64,000 bases of DNA, from positions 34,799-98,798 of the forward strand of contig JAHBSS010000002.1 of NCBI GenBank assembly GCA_019639015.1. The letters are read 5' to 3'. The stretch's first letter is position 1. Each line of letters starts with the position of its first letter. A program made the position numbers and the translations under genes. Below the pieces are notes generated by a model. The model was not told where the DNA came from. It saw only the letters and a program-made list of their open reading frames with translations, and ran no database searches. Source of the stretch: Cryobacterium sp. (lineage in GTDB: Bacteria; Actinomycetota; Actinomycetes; Actinomycetales; Microbacteriaceae). Positions 27,615 through 35,958 of the stretch are shown piece by piece.

Positions 27615-28262
27615 TTATTCTCTTGGTGATTGCTCCATGTCAATTGGATCATTTGAACCGGTGAGGTGCCACTGAATGATTGGACCGAAATGCAAAGCAG
27701 CATCCTCAACTGAAATTTTTGCAAGCGGTTCAAACTTCACACCGTATCGAATTACAAACAACCCCACCAATTGGGACGCCGCCGCTGTCGCTCGAAAATC
27801 ACCATCCGGTACGTCGAGATACTTTGAAAGCTTTCCCACGACTTCACGGGTCATAAACTGGCGCAAAATTGTCGCTGCAAAATCGTGCGAAAGAGCCGTG
27901 CGAAGTAATCCAATGAATTGCTTTTGAGCGCTCGGTTTATCAAGGTTGGTCAGAGCGGCACGAACAAGATTTACCCCGATGAGTTCACGTGGTCCTGCTA
28001 GAGCCTCGCGAACAATTCGGTCCGGACGAACTGGCGCGGAAATTGTCTCGGCGAACAGATCGGCTTTGCTCGCAAAATAGTGATGAACAAGCGCGGGGTC
28101 GACTCCTGCCACTTTGGCAATGCCTCGCATCGAAGTTGAATCGTATCCGCGAGATAGGAATTCCGAACTGGCGGCTTTCAAGATTGCGAGCCGAGTATCC
28201 CCGTGACCGGCACGACGACCCCTTCGTGTTCCCCGAAGTGCGGATTGGGCTTCGAGTGGCAT
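27615..28262 (-). CDS. TetR family regulator of the ABC exporter
   Basis: A 215-residue TetR repressor. The helix-turn-helix lies at about residues 35-80 (STSMRGIAKVAGVDPALVHHYFASKADLF region), followed by a ligand-binding domain. It heads the operon with the ABC exporter and is divergent from lemA. A 16-base palindrome at 28325-28340 upstream is a candidate operator for it. By analogy it senses a substrate of the exporter. Confidence 0.87.
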   Translation of the reverse strand: MPLEAQSALRGTRRGRRAGHGDTRLAILKAASSEFLSRGYDSTSMRGIAKVAGVDPALVHHYFASKADLFAETISAPVRPDRIVREALAGPRELIGVNLVRAALTNLDKPSAQKQFIGLLRTALSHDFAATILRQFMTREVVGKLSKYLDVPDGDFRATAAASQLVGLFVIRYGVKFEPLAKISVEDAALHFGPIIQWHLTGSNDPIDMEQSPRE

Positions 28263-28324
28263 GAAAAAAGGCTATCCCGAAGTTGTGAGAGCGGTAGGGG
28301 TTTGTTGTCGCACACTTTTTGAAA

Positions 28325-28340
28325 CTGGGAGTTCTCCCAG
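28325..28340 (+). promoter_or_regulatory. Palindrome between tetR and lemA
   Basis: CTGGGAG-TT-CTCCCAG is a perfect palindrome with 7-base arms and a two-base centre, in the 180-base divergent region. A -10-like TATAGT lies at about 28362-28367 toward lemA. It is a good operator candidate for the adjacent TetR protein and might also influence lemA. Confidence 0.5.
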
Positions 28341-28442
28341 CAGATACTGAGTGCTAATTCGTTATAGTTGACCCCAAGCTGTAAGCACCCGGCGAACAGC
28401 GAATCGCGGTTCAGCCGCACAGAACAGAAGGAGTCTTGGTCA

Positions 28443-29012
28443 ATGGAACCATTGCTCGTCATTATCGGCGTTATCGTACTGATCGTCGTAATTGTCGGTA
28501 TTTACCTATGGGCGACCTATAACGGTTTGGTTCGACTCAACGTTCGTGTTGATGAGGCATGGAGCGATATAACAGTTCAGCTGAAGCGACGGGCTGATTT
28601 GATCCCAAACCTAATTGAAGCGGTCAAAGGTTATGCCGCACACGAAAAGAGCGTGTTCGAGGAAGTAACTAAAGCTCGCGCCGAGTCTCTTAACGCCAGC
28701 ACTCCGAAGGAAGCTGCCGCGGCCGAGAATCATATTCAAGCTGCACTTAAGAGCATCTTCGCTGTCGCAGAAGCATACCCGCAGTTGCAGGCGAGCCAGA
28801 ACTACTTGCAATTGCAGGGCGAACTTGTCGACACTGAAGACAAGATCCAGGCTTCAAGGCGTTTCTACAACGGCGGCGTTCGTGAACTAAACACCAAGAT
28901 CAAGGTGTTCCCGAACACGTTGTTTGTTCGCGGACTTGGATTCACCGAACGCGAGTTCTTCGAAGTTTCAGATTCGGCTGCAATTGCCGATGCTCCGAGA
29001 GTTCAGTTCTAG
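28443..29012 (+). CDS. LemA family protein
   Basis: A 189-residue LemA protein: one N-terminal transmembrane helix (about residues 3-26) with short outside end, then an all-helical cytoplasmic or exterior domain with the family pattern TYNGLVRLNVRVDEAWSDI and LKRRADLIPNLIEAVKGYA, and RRFYNGGVRELN near the end. ATG 28443 follows AGAAGGAG at nine-base spacing. LemA genes are frequently paired with HtpX-type M48 proteases or TPM-domain proteins; here an M48 gene follows after a strong hairpin. The molecular function is unresolved. Confidence 0.92.
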   Translation: MEPLLVIIGVIVLIVVIVGIYLWATYNGLVRLNVRVDEAWSDITVQLKRRADLIPNLIEAVKGYAAHEKSVFEEVTKARAESLNASTPKEAAAAENHIQAALKSIFAVAEAYPQLQASQNYLQLQGELVDTEDKIQASRRFYNGGVRELNTKIKVFPNTLFVRGLGFTEREFFEVSDSAAIADAPRVQF

Positions 29013-29035
29013 GCAAAGTTCTTCGAATTTGTGTC

Positions 29036-29067
29036 TTGGCCTTGGCTGTAATGCAAGCCAAGGCCAA
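29036..29067 (+). terminator. Perfect 12-bp hairpin between lemA and the M48 gene
   Basis: TTGGCCTTGGCT (29036-29047) pairs exactly with AGCCAAGGCCAA (29056-29067) across an eight-base loop. No U-tract follows on the plus strand, so it may act as a partial terminator, an mRNA stabiliser or a processing site that sets different levels of LemA and the protease. Confidence 0.55.
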
Positions 29068-29111
29068 AACAACTGTCTCCATCTGGTGAATTGTTAAGTC
29101 AAGGCTGAAAC

Positions 29112-30011
29112 ATGTATCGAGCTATTGCGCGTAACAAACGCAACACGGTGTTCATAGTCATCATGTTTGTGATTGTCGTAATCGCAATTGGAATGGCCGT
29201 GAATCTTATTTGGGGTGACCCAATAAGAACGGGTGACTGGACGGTCACAATCTTCACGATAATTGGGGTCGGCATCTATACGCTTATTCAATGTTTCTCG
29301 GGGAGCCAAGAGGCGTTATCAATGAGCGGGGCGCGACAAATCGAAAAGTCGGATGATCCAAGGCTCTATCGAATCGTCGAAAATCTTGCAATCACCAAGG
29401 GCCTGCCGATGCCGAAGGTGTACATCATTGATGATGAAGCTCCGAATGCGTTCGCTACCGGAATGAGCCCCAAAACAGCTTGTGTTTCTGCGACGACCGG
29501 ATTGCTCGCGATGATGGATGATAGCGAGTTGGAAGGTGTCATGGCTCATGAAATGGGTCACGTCGAGAACTTTGACATCAGACTGAACACAATAGTTTTC
29601 GCCTTGGTAGTCGCGATTGGCGTTATTTCGGACATCCTGCTCAGGCTGACGTGGTTTGGTGGGCGCGGAAGAAACAACAGCGGTTCGAATCCGATTTTCA
29701 TGATTGCTGGCCTTGCCGCTTTGGTTATCTCGCCAATTGTTGCCGCGCTAATTCAGGCAGCGATTTCCAGACAGCGAGAGTATTTGGCTGACGCCACCGG
29801 GGCGATGACTACAAGAAACCCTGAAGGACTAGCAAAAGCGTTGGAAAAGCTTGGCCAATATGGCAGGCCAATGCAAAAGCAAAACACCACGATGGCTCAC
29901 ATGTGGTTCGCCGACCCCTCAAAACCCGGAGTGATGGATCGACTATTCGGCACTCATCCACCAATCTTCGATCGGGTTCAACGGCTACGCGAGAACGAAG
30001 CTAGGTTCTAG
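29112..30011 (+). CDS. M48 family metallopeptidase (HtpX-like)
   Basis: A 299-residue membrane zinc protease. Two N-terminal transmembrane helices (about 13-35 and 45-65), then the zinc motif HEMGH (His146, Glu147, His150) and the third ligand in ISRQREYLADATGA; two more hydrophobic segments lie between. The ending THPPIFDRVQRLRE is typical of HtpX. The family degrades misfolded membrane proteins. It follows lemA on the same strand, a common pairing, and overlaps the downstream convergent gene by four bases. Confidence 0.92.
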   Translation: MYRAIARNKRNTVFIVIMFVIVVIAIGMAVNLIWGDPIRTGDWTVTIFTIIGVGIYTLIQCFSGSQEALSMSGARQIEKSDDPRLYRIVENLAITKGLPMPKVYIIDDEAPNAFATGMSPKTACVSATTGLLAMMDDSELEGVMAHEMGHVENFDIRLNTIVFALVVAIGVISDILLRLTWFGGRGRNNSGSNPIFMIAGLAALVISPIVAALIQAAISRQREYLADATGAMTTRNPEGLAKALEKLGQYGRPMQKQNTTMAHMWFADPSKPGVMDRLFGTHPPIFDRVQRLRENEARF

Positions 30012-31219
30012 TCTTCTCGTGAATAGAGCGCCGCTCCGGTAGTTGCGGCTACATTGCTTGCCAAGTTTCCCCAATTCGTAACGCAAATATCTTCTAAGCC
30101 TTGCCAATTCGCGGTTTGTCGAAGTAGTGGCGCAATTCGTTGCGCAACTTGGTTGGCATCTTGACCGGCTTCAACCCATGCAGATTGAACCTTCAAGACT
30201 CGTAGCTTCCGGTCACTCTTTAGATCAATCCGACCAACAATTTCATGATCGATCAGAATCGGCAGGTTGTAGTACCCAAATTTTCGTTTCGGTGCCGGTG
30301 TGTAGATTTCGATCAAATACTCAAAGTTGAATAGTCTCGCCGCGCGGCTTCGCTCCCAAACGATCGGATCAAACGGGGACAGGAACGCGACAGTGTCAAT
30401 TTTTCGGGGAATGGTTGAACCAATGGGCATCCAAGCTGGTTGCTTCCAACCCTCCACAGAAACTTGTTGAACCAAACCGCTCGATTCCAATTGTTCGAGC
30501 GCAACTTTGGCTTCCGTGCTCTTGAGGCGATAATAATCCGCGATGTCTTTTAGAGTTCCAACCCCGAGTGCTTTAACCGCGTGCTCAACGAGCATCGCTT
30601 GCGCCTGGGCGATTGGCACTTGCCTCTCCAAAATTTCAGCGGGAAGAACTTGATCTGGCAAACCGTAAACGCGTTCGAATCTCTTGCGGCCGGCTGAAAC
30701 AACCTCACCGCTCCTAAACAGAGCCTCTAGCGCTGTTTTTACTTCAGACCAGCCCCACCAAGGGCCGGTTCTTCGATTGAGATCGTGCTCGATTTCGCTA
30801 GCCGGTAGTGGGCCTTTGGTCCGAAGCTCGCCTAGTAGCCACTGAACAGTGGTTTTGTGTTCCTGTGCCCACAGATTCCAGTCGCTGCCTTCGCTGCGAT
30901 ACTGCTCCATGCGCCAACGAAACAGGGGCCAAGATTCGCGCGGAATCAACGATGCAACGTGAGCCCAATACTCCAAATATTTGGCACCTTTGACAAACGT
31001 GAGGCGATCTAGTTGTTGCTTATCGAAAGCGCCAAGTCTGGCGAATAAGGGTAAATAATGACTGCGCTCGAATACATTGACTGAATCGATCTGAAGGAGC
31101 CCAAGCTTGTCGACGATCTTGCTTAGATCTCGAGAGCCAACCGAAGAGTTATTCGTTTTGCCGAACCCTTGAGATGCCAACGCGATTTTTCGCGCTTGAA
31201 GCAACGACAGTGAATCCAC
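30008..31219 (-). CDS. Winged helix DNA-binding protein, YcaQ-like
   Basis: A 404-residue member of the HTH_42 (winged helix DNA-binding domain, COG3214) family. In characterised members such as E. coli YcaQ it is a glycosylase that unhooks interstrand crosslinks, and in Streptomyces relatives AlkX/AZL it confers resistance to crosslinking or alkylating agents. The N-terminal LSLLQARKIALASQGF, the central YLEYWAHVASLIP and SPFDPIVWERSRAARLFNFEY match. The GTG at 31219 is favoured since the family starts at this helix; 21 upstream codons exist in frame. Specific lesion unknown. Confidence 0.82.
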   Translation of the reverse strand: MDSLSLLQARKIALASQGFGKTNNSSVGSRDLSKIVDKLGLLQIDSVNVFERSHYLPLFARLGAFDKQQLDRLTFVKGAKYLEYWAHVASLIPRESWPLFRWRMEQYRSEGSDWNLWAQEHKTTVQWLLGELRTKGPLPASEIEHDLNRRTGPWWGWSEVKTALEALFRSGEVVSAGRKRFERVYGLPDQVLPAEILERQVPIAQAQAMLVEHAVKALGVGTLKDIADYYRLKSTEAKVALEQLESSGLVQQVSVEGWKQPAWMPIGSTIPRKIDTVAFLSPFDPIVWERSRAARLFNFEYLIEIYTPAPKRKFGYYNLPILIDHEIVGRIDLKSDRKLRVLKVQSAWVEAGQDANQVAQRIAPLLRQTANWQGLEDICVTNWGNLASNVAATTGAALYSRED

Positions 31220-31314
31220 CACGAGTATCGAAGATACAGCGAAGTATGGACATGGAATGCGCTTCGAAAATGGCGGGACCAAGGCATTGAAGCAAATGTT
31301 GAATAAACTAAAGC

Positions 31315-32466
31315 GTGAGATTCAAGAACCTTTCGGTCGGCACAAGGCGTTCAGTAAGTGCTGATGAAGAGTTTGTGCCGGTTCCCATGCGGATCGCAGG
31401 GGCATGGTCTTGGCGAATTTTGGTGCTCGCGGGCGCTATTGCTCTGGTCATCTACTTGGTGATTCAGTTGCGACTTGTAGTGGTTCCACTGCTAGTAGCA
31501 GTCTTGCTTGCCGCGCTCCTCGTGCCATTCGTGCAATTTGTTCGAAGACACGGATGGCCGAAATGGCTTGGAGTCGCTGTCGCTGAGCTTGGGCTTATTG
31601 GGATCGTCACCGGCTTGGTTTACCTCATCGTGACTCAGATTCTTCGCGGTTTTCCCGAGTTGAGTGATCGTTCAATCTCCTTTTTTGAAGACGTCAAACA
31701 ATTACTGCTGACCTCGCCACTGCATTTGACCGAGGATCAGCTCGCCGAATATTTGAAACAGACCTGGGCCTCAATTCAAAAAGACAGTGGCTGGTTGCTT
31801 TCGGGGGCACTTCAATTTGGTTCGAGTTTCGGTCATTTGCTCGCTGGCATCCTGCTGACTTTGTTCGCCACGCTGTTTCTTCTAATCGATGGTGACAAGA
31901 TTTGGGCGTGGATCGTTGGACTGTTCCCGAAGAAGGCTAGAGCCGCCGTGAACGGAGCTGGCAAGGCGGGCTGGGTTACGCTTTCAGACTTCGTGAGAGT
32001 ACAGATATTTGTGGCATTCATCGACGCCCTGGGAATCGGATTAGGCGCTTGGATCCTGGGTCTAATTTTTGGCGGATTCCCTCTAGTAGTGCCAATAGCC
32101 ATTGCGGTATTTCTCGGGTCATTCATTCCAGTTGTTGGTGCGGTGCTAACGGGCGCAATTGCGGTATTTGTCGCTCTCGTCTATTTGGGCCCGTGGCAAG
32201 CGCTCATCATGCTTGGAATTGTCTTGTTAGTGCAACAGATTGAAGGCCATGTGCTGCAGCCTCTAGTTATGGGAAACGCGGTGAAAGTTCATCCGCTCGC
32301 TGTAGTGCTTGCGGTCGCTGCGGGCGGATTCTTAGCTGGGATTTCCGGCGCACTGTTTGCAGTACCGCTAGTTGCGACCCTCAACGCAATGATTGGTTAT
32401 ACGGCGAGACGTCGATGGGAAACTGATCCTGATCCGAGTTTGGAGGATGTGCTTCGTGACAAATGA
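31315..32466 (+). CDS. AI-2E family transporter
   Basis: A 383-residue membrane protein of the AI-2E/YdiK-PerM family with a hydrophobic pair near residues 30-70, a soluble-like loop around 110-165, and several more helices in the second half. Typical residues are seen in GNAVKVHPLAVVLAVAAGG near residue 322 and GISGALFAVPLVA. Members have been implicated in AI-2 export or Na+/H+ antiport; the substrate here is unknown. GTG start 31315. Its end overlaps the ilvA start by 11 bases, implying coupled translation. Confidence 0.88.
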   Translation: MRFKNLSVGTRRSVSADEEFVPVPMRIAGAWSWRILVLAGAIALVIYLVIQLRLVVVPLLVAVLLAALLVPFVQFVRRHGWPKWLGVAVAELGLIGIVTGLVYLIVTQILRGFPELSDRSISFFEDVKQLLLTSPLHLTEDQLAEYLKQTWASIQKDSGWLLSGALQFGSSFGHLLAGILLTLFATLFLLIDGDKIWAWIVGLFPKKARAAVNGAGKAGWVTLSDFVRVQIFVAFIDALGIGLGAWILGLIFGGFPLVVPIAIAVFLGSFIPVVGAVLTGAIAVFVALVYLGPWQALIMLGIVLLVQQIEGHVLQPLVMGNAVKVHPLAVVLAVAAGGFLAGISGALFAVPLVATLNAMIGYTARRRWETDPDPSLEDVLRDK

Positions 32467-33691
32467 ACCGAGCGCTATCCCTGAACTAGCTGAAATTGAG
32501 GATGCTCGCAAAATCGTCAGCGCTGTTGCGCAACTGACTCCGATGGATAGCTCCAGGTACCTTTCGAATGTTCTGGGATCTGAACTCTTCCTGAAATGCG
32601 AAAACTTGCAGCGAACGGGCTCATACAAGATTCGCGGAGCCTACAATCGCATGGTTCGGTTGAGTCCCGAGGAGCGTAGCCGCGGAGTTGTTGCCGCCTC
32701 CGCTGGTAATCACGCTCAAGGTGTCGCGCTCGCCGCCAAAGAGTTAGGCATAAAGGCAACGATCTTCATGCCGGTAGGTGCAGCATTACCGAAGCTTCAA
32801 GCGACGAAAGATTATGGTGCGGAAGTGGTGCTTCGGGGTCACAACATCACGGAACCGCTTCGAGCTGCTGCTGAATTTGCTGAGCAGACGGGAGCTATCT
32901 TCATTCCGCCGTTTGACCATCATGATGTCATCGTCGGCCAAGGCACACTGGGCCTTGAGATTCTGGATCAAGTGCCGGATGTTGAAACCGTCATCGTGCC
33001 AATTGGTGGTGGTGGGCTAATAGCCGGAGTTGCAAGCGCGTTGAAGCAGAAGGCGGCTCTTGAGGGGCGGAAGATTCGCGTTATTGGTGTGCAGGCAGAA
33101 AACTCTGCGCCTTACCCGTTATCGCTAAGCGCGGGTGAGCCGGTCGAAATACGAATGCGACCGACAATCGCAGACGGAATCGCGGTGGCCAAACCTGGCA
33201 ACCTAAACTTTCAAATCATCCGAGAGCTTGTGGATGAGATTGTCACGGTATCGGATGATGAGACGGCTCAGGCGCTTCTAATTCTTCTTGAGCGGGCAAA
33301 GCTTGTTGTTGAACCGGCCGGCGCTGTTTCTGTCGCGGCGATTATCACCGGGAAGATTCGCAACACCGGAAAAACAGTTGCCATATTGAGTGGCGGGAAC
33401 ATCGATCCGCAAGTGATGGAGAAAGTGATTGCCCTTGGGTTGTCCGCGTCGGATCGATATTTGCGATTAACGATCAAGCTTCCGGATCGACCGGGTCAAC
33501 TTGCGCGAATCGCGGAACTCGTTTCTGACGCAAACGCGAACGTAATTGAGGTCTCACACACAAGAAACAGCCGTGGCGCGCTGCTTGGCGATGTTGAGCT
33601 CGAAATCAGTTTAGAAACTCGCGGCCCAGACCACGTTCAAGCGGTGCTCGAACGGCTTCGGGCCGCGGACTACGACCCGCAAGTTCAATAG
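32456..33691 (+). CDS. ilvA: Threonine ammonia-lyase
   Basis: A 411-residue PLP enzyme deaminating threonine to 2-oxobutyrate, either for isoleucine synthesis or for degradation. The PLP lysine lies in TGSYKIRGAYNRM, the glycine-rich phosphate loop is IPIGGGGLIAGVA, and a C-terminal ACT-like domain (about residues 330-411, RLTIKLPDRPGQLARIAELV) suggests allosteric control. GTG 32456 is chosen since GGAGGATG lies just before it, inside the preceding gene. It faces greA tail to tail. The short 400-residue form resembles TdcB plus ACT rather than the long E. coli IlvA. Confidence 0.92.
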   Translation: MTNEPSAIPELAEIEDARKIVSAVAQLTPMDSSRYLSNVLGSELFLKCENLQRTGSYKIRGAYNRMVRLSPEERSRGVVAASAGNHAQGVALAAKELGIKATIFMPVGAALPKLQATKDYGAEVVLRGHNITEPLRAAAEFAEQTGAIFIPPFDHHDVIVGQGTLGLEILDQVPDVETVIVPIGGGGLIAGVASALKQKAALEGRKIRVIGVQAENSAPYPLSLSAGEPVEIRMRPTIADGIAVAKPGNLNFQIIRELVDEIVTVSDDETAQALLILLERAKLVVEPAGAVSVAAIITGKIRNTGKTVAILSGGNIDPQVMEKVIALGLSASDRYLRLTIKLPDRPGQLARIAELVSDANANVIEVSHTRNSRGALLGDVELEISLETRGPDHVQAVLERLRAADYDPQVQ

Positions 33692-33700
33692 CGCTTTGAA

Positions 33701-34186
33701 CTAGTGCTGGAAGGTGCGAACCTTGAGCAGTTCCACCGCTATCTCTTTGCCGTTTGGTGCGGTATAGCTCGTTGACTGGCCCTCTTTGAGTCCGATAATC
33801 GCCTGACCAAGCGGGCTCTGTTCGCTGTACACATCCAAATCGGAGTCACCCGCGATTTCACGATTTCCGACCAAGAACTCTGAGGTCTCACCCGCAATTT
33901 TTGCGGTAACAATCATTCCCGACTCAACAATTCCGTCGTCAGGCGGAGTGCCAACTTGCGCTGTGCGAAGCAGGGACGTGAGTTGACGAATACGCGCCTC
34001 AATCTTGCCTTGCTCTTCTTTCGCGGCGTGGTATCCGCCATTTTCTTTCAGGTCGCCTTCTTCGCGAGCCAATTCGATTTTGTGAGCGATCTCAATTCGA
34101 CCGGTTCCACTTAGTTGCTCCAGTTCAGCACTAAGCCGATCAAAGGCTTCCTGAGTCAGCCAAGTCTCGGTGGTTGCGTCAACCAT
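33701..34186 (-). CDS. greA: Transcription elongation factor GreA
   Basis: A 161-residue GreA. The N-terminal coiled coil (about residues 15-80) carries the tip acidic region and KIELAREEGDLKENGGYHAAKEEQ, the Gre signature; the C-terminal globular domain ends with SPLGQAIIGLKEGQSTSY. It inserts into the secondary channel of RNA polymerase to stimulate cleavage of backtracked RNA. The ATG has a GAAGGAGCAA site. Codes opposite to ilvA, with ten bases between stops. DUF4307 is upstream on the same strand with an intrinsic terminator between them. Confidence 0.95.
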   Translation of the reverse strand: MVDATTETWLTQEAFDRLSAELEQLSGTGRIEIAHKIELAREEGDLKENGGYHAAKEEQGKIEARIRQLTSLLRTAQVGTPPDDGIVESGMIVTAKIAGETSEFLVGNREIAGDSDLDVYSEQSPLGQAIIGLKEGQSTSYTAPNGKEIAVELLKVRTFQH

Positions 34187-34240
34187 GATTTGCTCCTTCG
34201 GCTACCGACACCAATTTCGGCAGTCTTTGCGAATTCCATT

Positions 34241-34272
34241 GAAAGAAATAAGACCGGCCAATCGACCGGTCT
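34241..34272 (-). terminator. Intrinsic terminator of the DUF4307 gene
   Basis: On the minus strand AGACCGG pairs with CCGGTCT (34251-34257 and 34266-34272) over an eight-base loop, followed by the T-rich TATTTCTTTC. It lies 20 bases past the DUF4307 stop and before greA, insulating the two genes. Confidence 0.65.
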
Positions 34273-34292
34273 ACCAAACGATGTACTCAATT

Positions 34293-34709
34293 CTAGGTTA
34301 GCCAACAGCTATAGATCAACCCGGTTACCGGCTTCTGGATACTAATTACGTTTTCCGAAAACTCCCGAGTTTGAGTTTCCGATCTTGGAATATGCACAAT
34401 TTTCCAACCAACGATCTCGTGTGAAGCGTTTTGGATTTGCAATGCGCAATCTGCTGAAAGTCCAGGGTCTACGCTCAGTTGGAACTTCACTTCCACGGTT
34501 CGTTCCGAGACAAGTCGGCTACCCAAATCACGACTATCTAACCCGCCCTTGATTGCGAACGGACCGAACAAGACCAGCCAGGCAACGAATCCTGCGCACA
34601 AAATAATTGCTGATGAAATTAACAAGATGCGATCTAATCGTCGGCCTGACGATTTGCCGTATCGCGCATCCAAACTTGCGCGATCTGGTTCGCGTTGTGC
34701 GTGCGCCAT
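34293..34709 (-). CDS. DUF4307 domain-containing membrane protein
   Basis: A 138-residue actinobacterial protein. The N-terminal YGKSSGRRLDR is followed by a single transmembrane helix (about residues 30-52) and an exterior beta-rich domain with ERTVEVKFQLSVDP and CALQIQNASHEIVGW; a Cys near the end may pair with that Cys. DUF4307 genes typically lie next to mca and greA, as here, where it is divergent from mca. Function unknown, presumably envelope associated. Confidence 0.87.
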   Translation of the reverse strand: MAHAQREPDRASLDARYGKSSGRRLDRILLISSAIILCAGFVAWLVLFGPFAIKGGLDSRDLGSRLVSERTVEVKFQLSVDPGLSADCALQIQNASHEIVGWKIVHIPRSETQTREFSENVISIQKPVTGLIYSCWLT

Positions 34710-34763
34710 CCAACTCCCAATTATTGTTGTATGCCTAGGCTAACCGTGAAAAAGGAGAAATTG

Positions 34764-35627
34764 GTGTCAAAGCGGCTACTTGCAGTACACGCTCATCCGG
34801 ATGATGAGTCGAGTAAGGGAGCCGCAACTTATGCGCACTACGTTGCTGAAGGCGTTGAGGTTCTCATAGTTACTTGCACGGGAGGCGAGCGAGGTTCGAT
34901 CCAGAACGAGGACTTGGGTCCAAAACCCATGGCGCAGCGAGACATTGCGGGGCTTAGGCGTCTGGAAATGCAAGCGGCGACCGCGGCGGTTGGATTCGAC
35001 CATGTTTGGCTTGGTTTTGAAGATTCGGGTTTACCAGAGAATGACGAACCTTTGCCTTTGAACTGTTTTGCATCCATACCGCTTGAAACTTCGGCGGCGC
35101 CCCTAGTTGAGATTTTGCGCCGGTTTAGGCCACAGGTTGTAATCACGTACGACGAGCAAGGTGGTTACCCGCATCCCGATCACATTCGCACGCACGAGAT
35201 TTCGATGTTCGCAATTGAAGCGGCAGCAGATCCCGGCCGGTATCCAGAAACTGGCGAAGCATGGAAGGTTCAGAAGGTTTACTACGACCGAGTCTTCAAT
35301 ACGCCAAGAATTAAGGCGCTCATGTCCGGACTTGAACGCGAATATCCAGATTCCCCGCTTATTGCTGAGTTGGCCGAAATAAACTCGTGGATGAGGGAAC
35401 GACCCGATCTTGCAACGAGCCACATCGATGTTGGCGCCCATCTAGAAACGCGAGATGCGGCACTTAGGGCGCACGCAAGTCAAGTCGCACCTGACAGCAG
35501 GTTTTTCTTTTGGCCGAATGATCTGCTTAGGCAGTTTTGGCCGTGGGAAGATTTTCAATTAGTGAGTTCAACAGTTGAAACCAAATTGCCGGAGACGGAC
35601 TTATTCGCCGGCATTATTGAGGAGTAG
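34764..35627 (+). CDS. mca: Mycothiol S-conjugate amidase
   Basis: A 287-residue LmbE-like zinc amidase that cleaves mycothiol-toxin conjugates into a mercapturic acid and GlcN-Ins for export and recycling. Zinc ligands are in AHPDDES (His, Asp) and the distal GGYPHPDHIRTHE; the Mca-type lid sequence PFFFW-like DSRFFFWP and the C-terminus DLFAGI are present. GTG 34764 is supported by AAAGGAGA just upstream and by the HAHPDD motif at normal distance. This gene is good evidence for an actinobacterium making mycothiol. Followed at two bases by a small membrane protein gene. Confidence 0.93.
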   Translation: MSKRLLAVHAHPDDESSKGAATYAHYVAEGVEVLIVTCTGGERGSIQNEDLGPKPMAQRDIAGLRRLEMQAATAAVGFDHVWLGFEDSGLPENDEPLPLNCFASIPLETSAAPLVEILRRFRPQVVITYDEQGGYPHPDHIRTHEISMFAIEAAADPGRYPETGEAWKVQKVYYDRVFNTPRIKALMSGLEREYPDSPLIAELAEINSWMRERPDLATSHIDVGAHLETRDAALRAHASQVAPDSRFFFWPNDLLRQFWPWEDFQLVSSTVETKLPETDLFAGIIEE

Positions 35628-35629
35628 TT

Positions 35630-35956
35630 GTGATTTTCGGTTCCATCATAATTTGGCTAGCCAGCCCTTCGCCTTCACCAGATATTGACCCAAACACGGT
35701 CACTCCAACTTGGGTTGGATTCGCGGTTACGTTCTTCGTGGCGGTGGCTTCAGTGCTGTTGATCTTGGATATGTCCAGAAGAATCCGGCGGGTTCGATAT
35801 CGGGAAGAGATTAGAGGTCACTTGGGAGACGACCCTCAGCCAGGAGACACTGAGCCAGGCGACCCTGAGCCAGGCGACACTGAGCCAGGGGGCACTCTGC
35901 CAGGGGGTACTGGGCAAAAGGGTCCGAACGCCAAACATTCGAAGCCTAAGAACTGA
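35630..35956 (+). CDS. Small membrane protein with Pro-Gly repeat tail
   Basis: A 108-residue protein with an N-terminal hydrophobic segment (residues 1-12), a second transmembrane helix at about 28-46 and a basic juxtamembrane region RRIRRVRYREE. The C-terminal third is a repetitive acidic tail of pentapeptides of the form (D/G)(T/P)(E/Q)PG repeated five times, then a basic end with PNAKHSKPKN. GTG start, two bases after mca, so it is co-transcribed. Actinobacterial mca is often followed by a short membrane protein, but I cannot name this family. The tail is encoded by a 15-base DNA repeat. Confidence 0.7.
   Translation: MIFGSIIIWLASPSPSPDIDPNTVTPTWVGFAVTFFVAVASVLLILDMSRRIRRVRYREEIRGHLGDDPQPGDTEPGDPEPGDTEPGGTLPGGTGQKGPNAKHSKPKN
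35831..35920 (+). repeat. 15-bp tandem repeat inside the mca-linked gene
   Basis: Six units of 15 bases, the first four closely alike with the form GACACTGAGCCAGGC and two decayed units after. Each in-frame unit encodes one pentapeptide of the Pro-Gly tail, so length changes by slippage would keep the frame. Confidence 0.85.
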
Positions 35957-35958
35957 GT

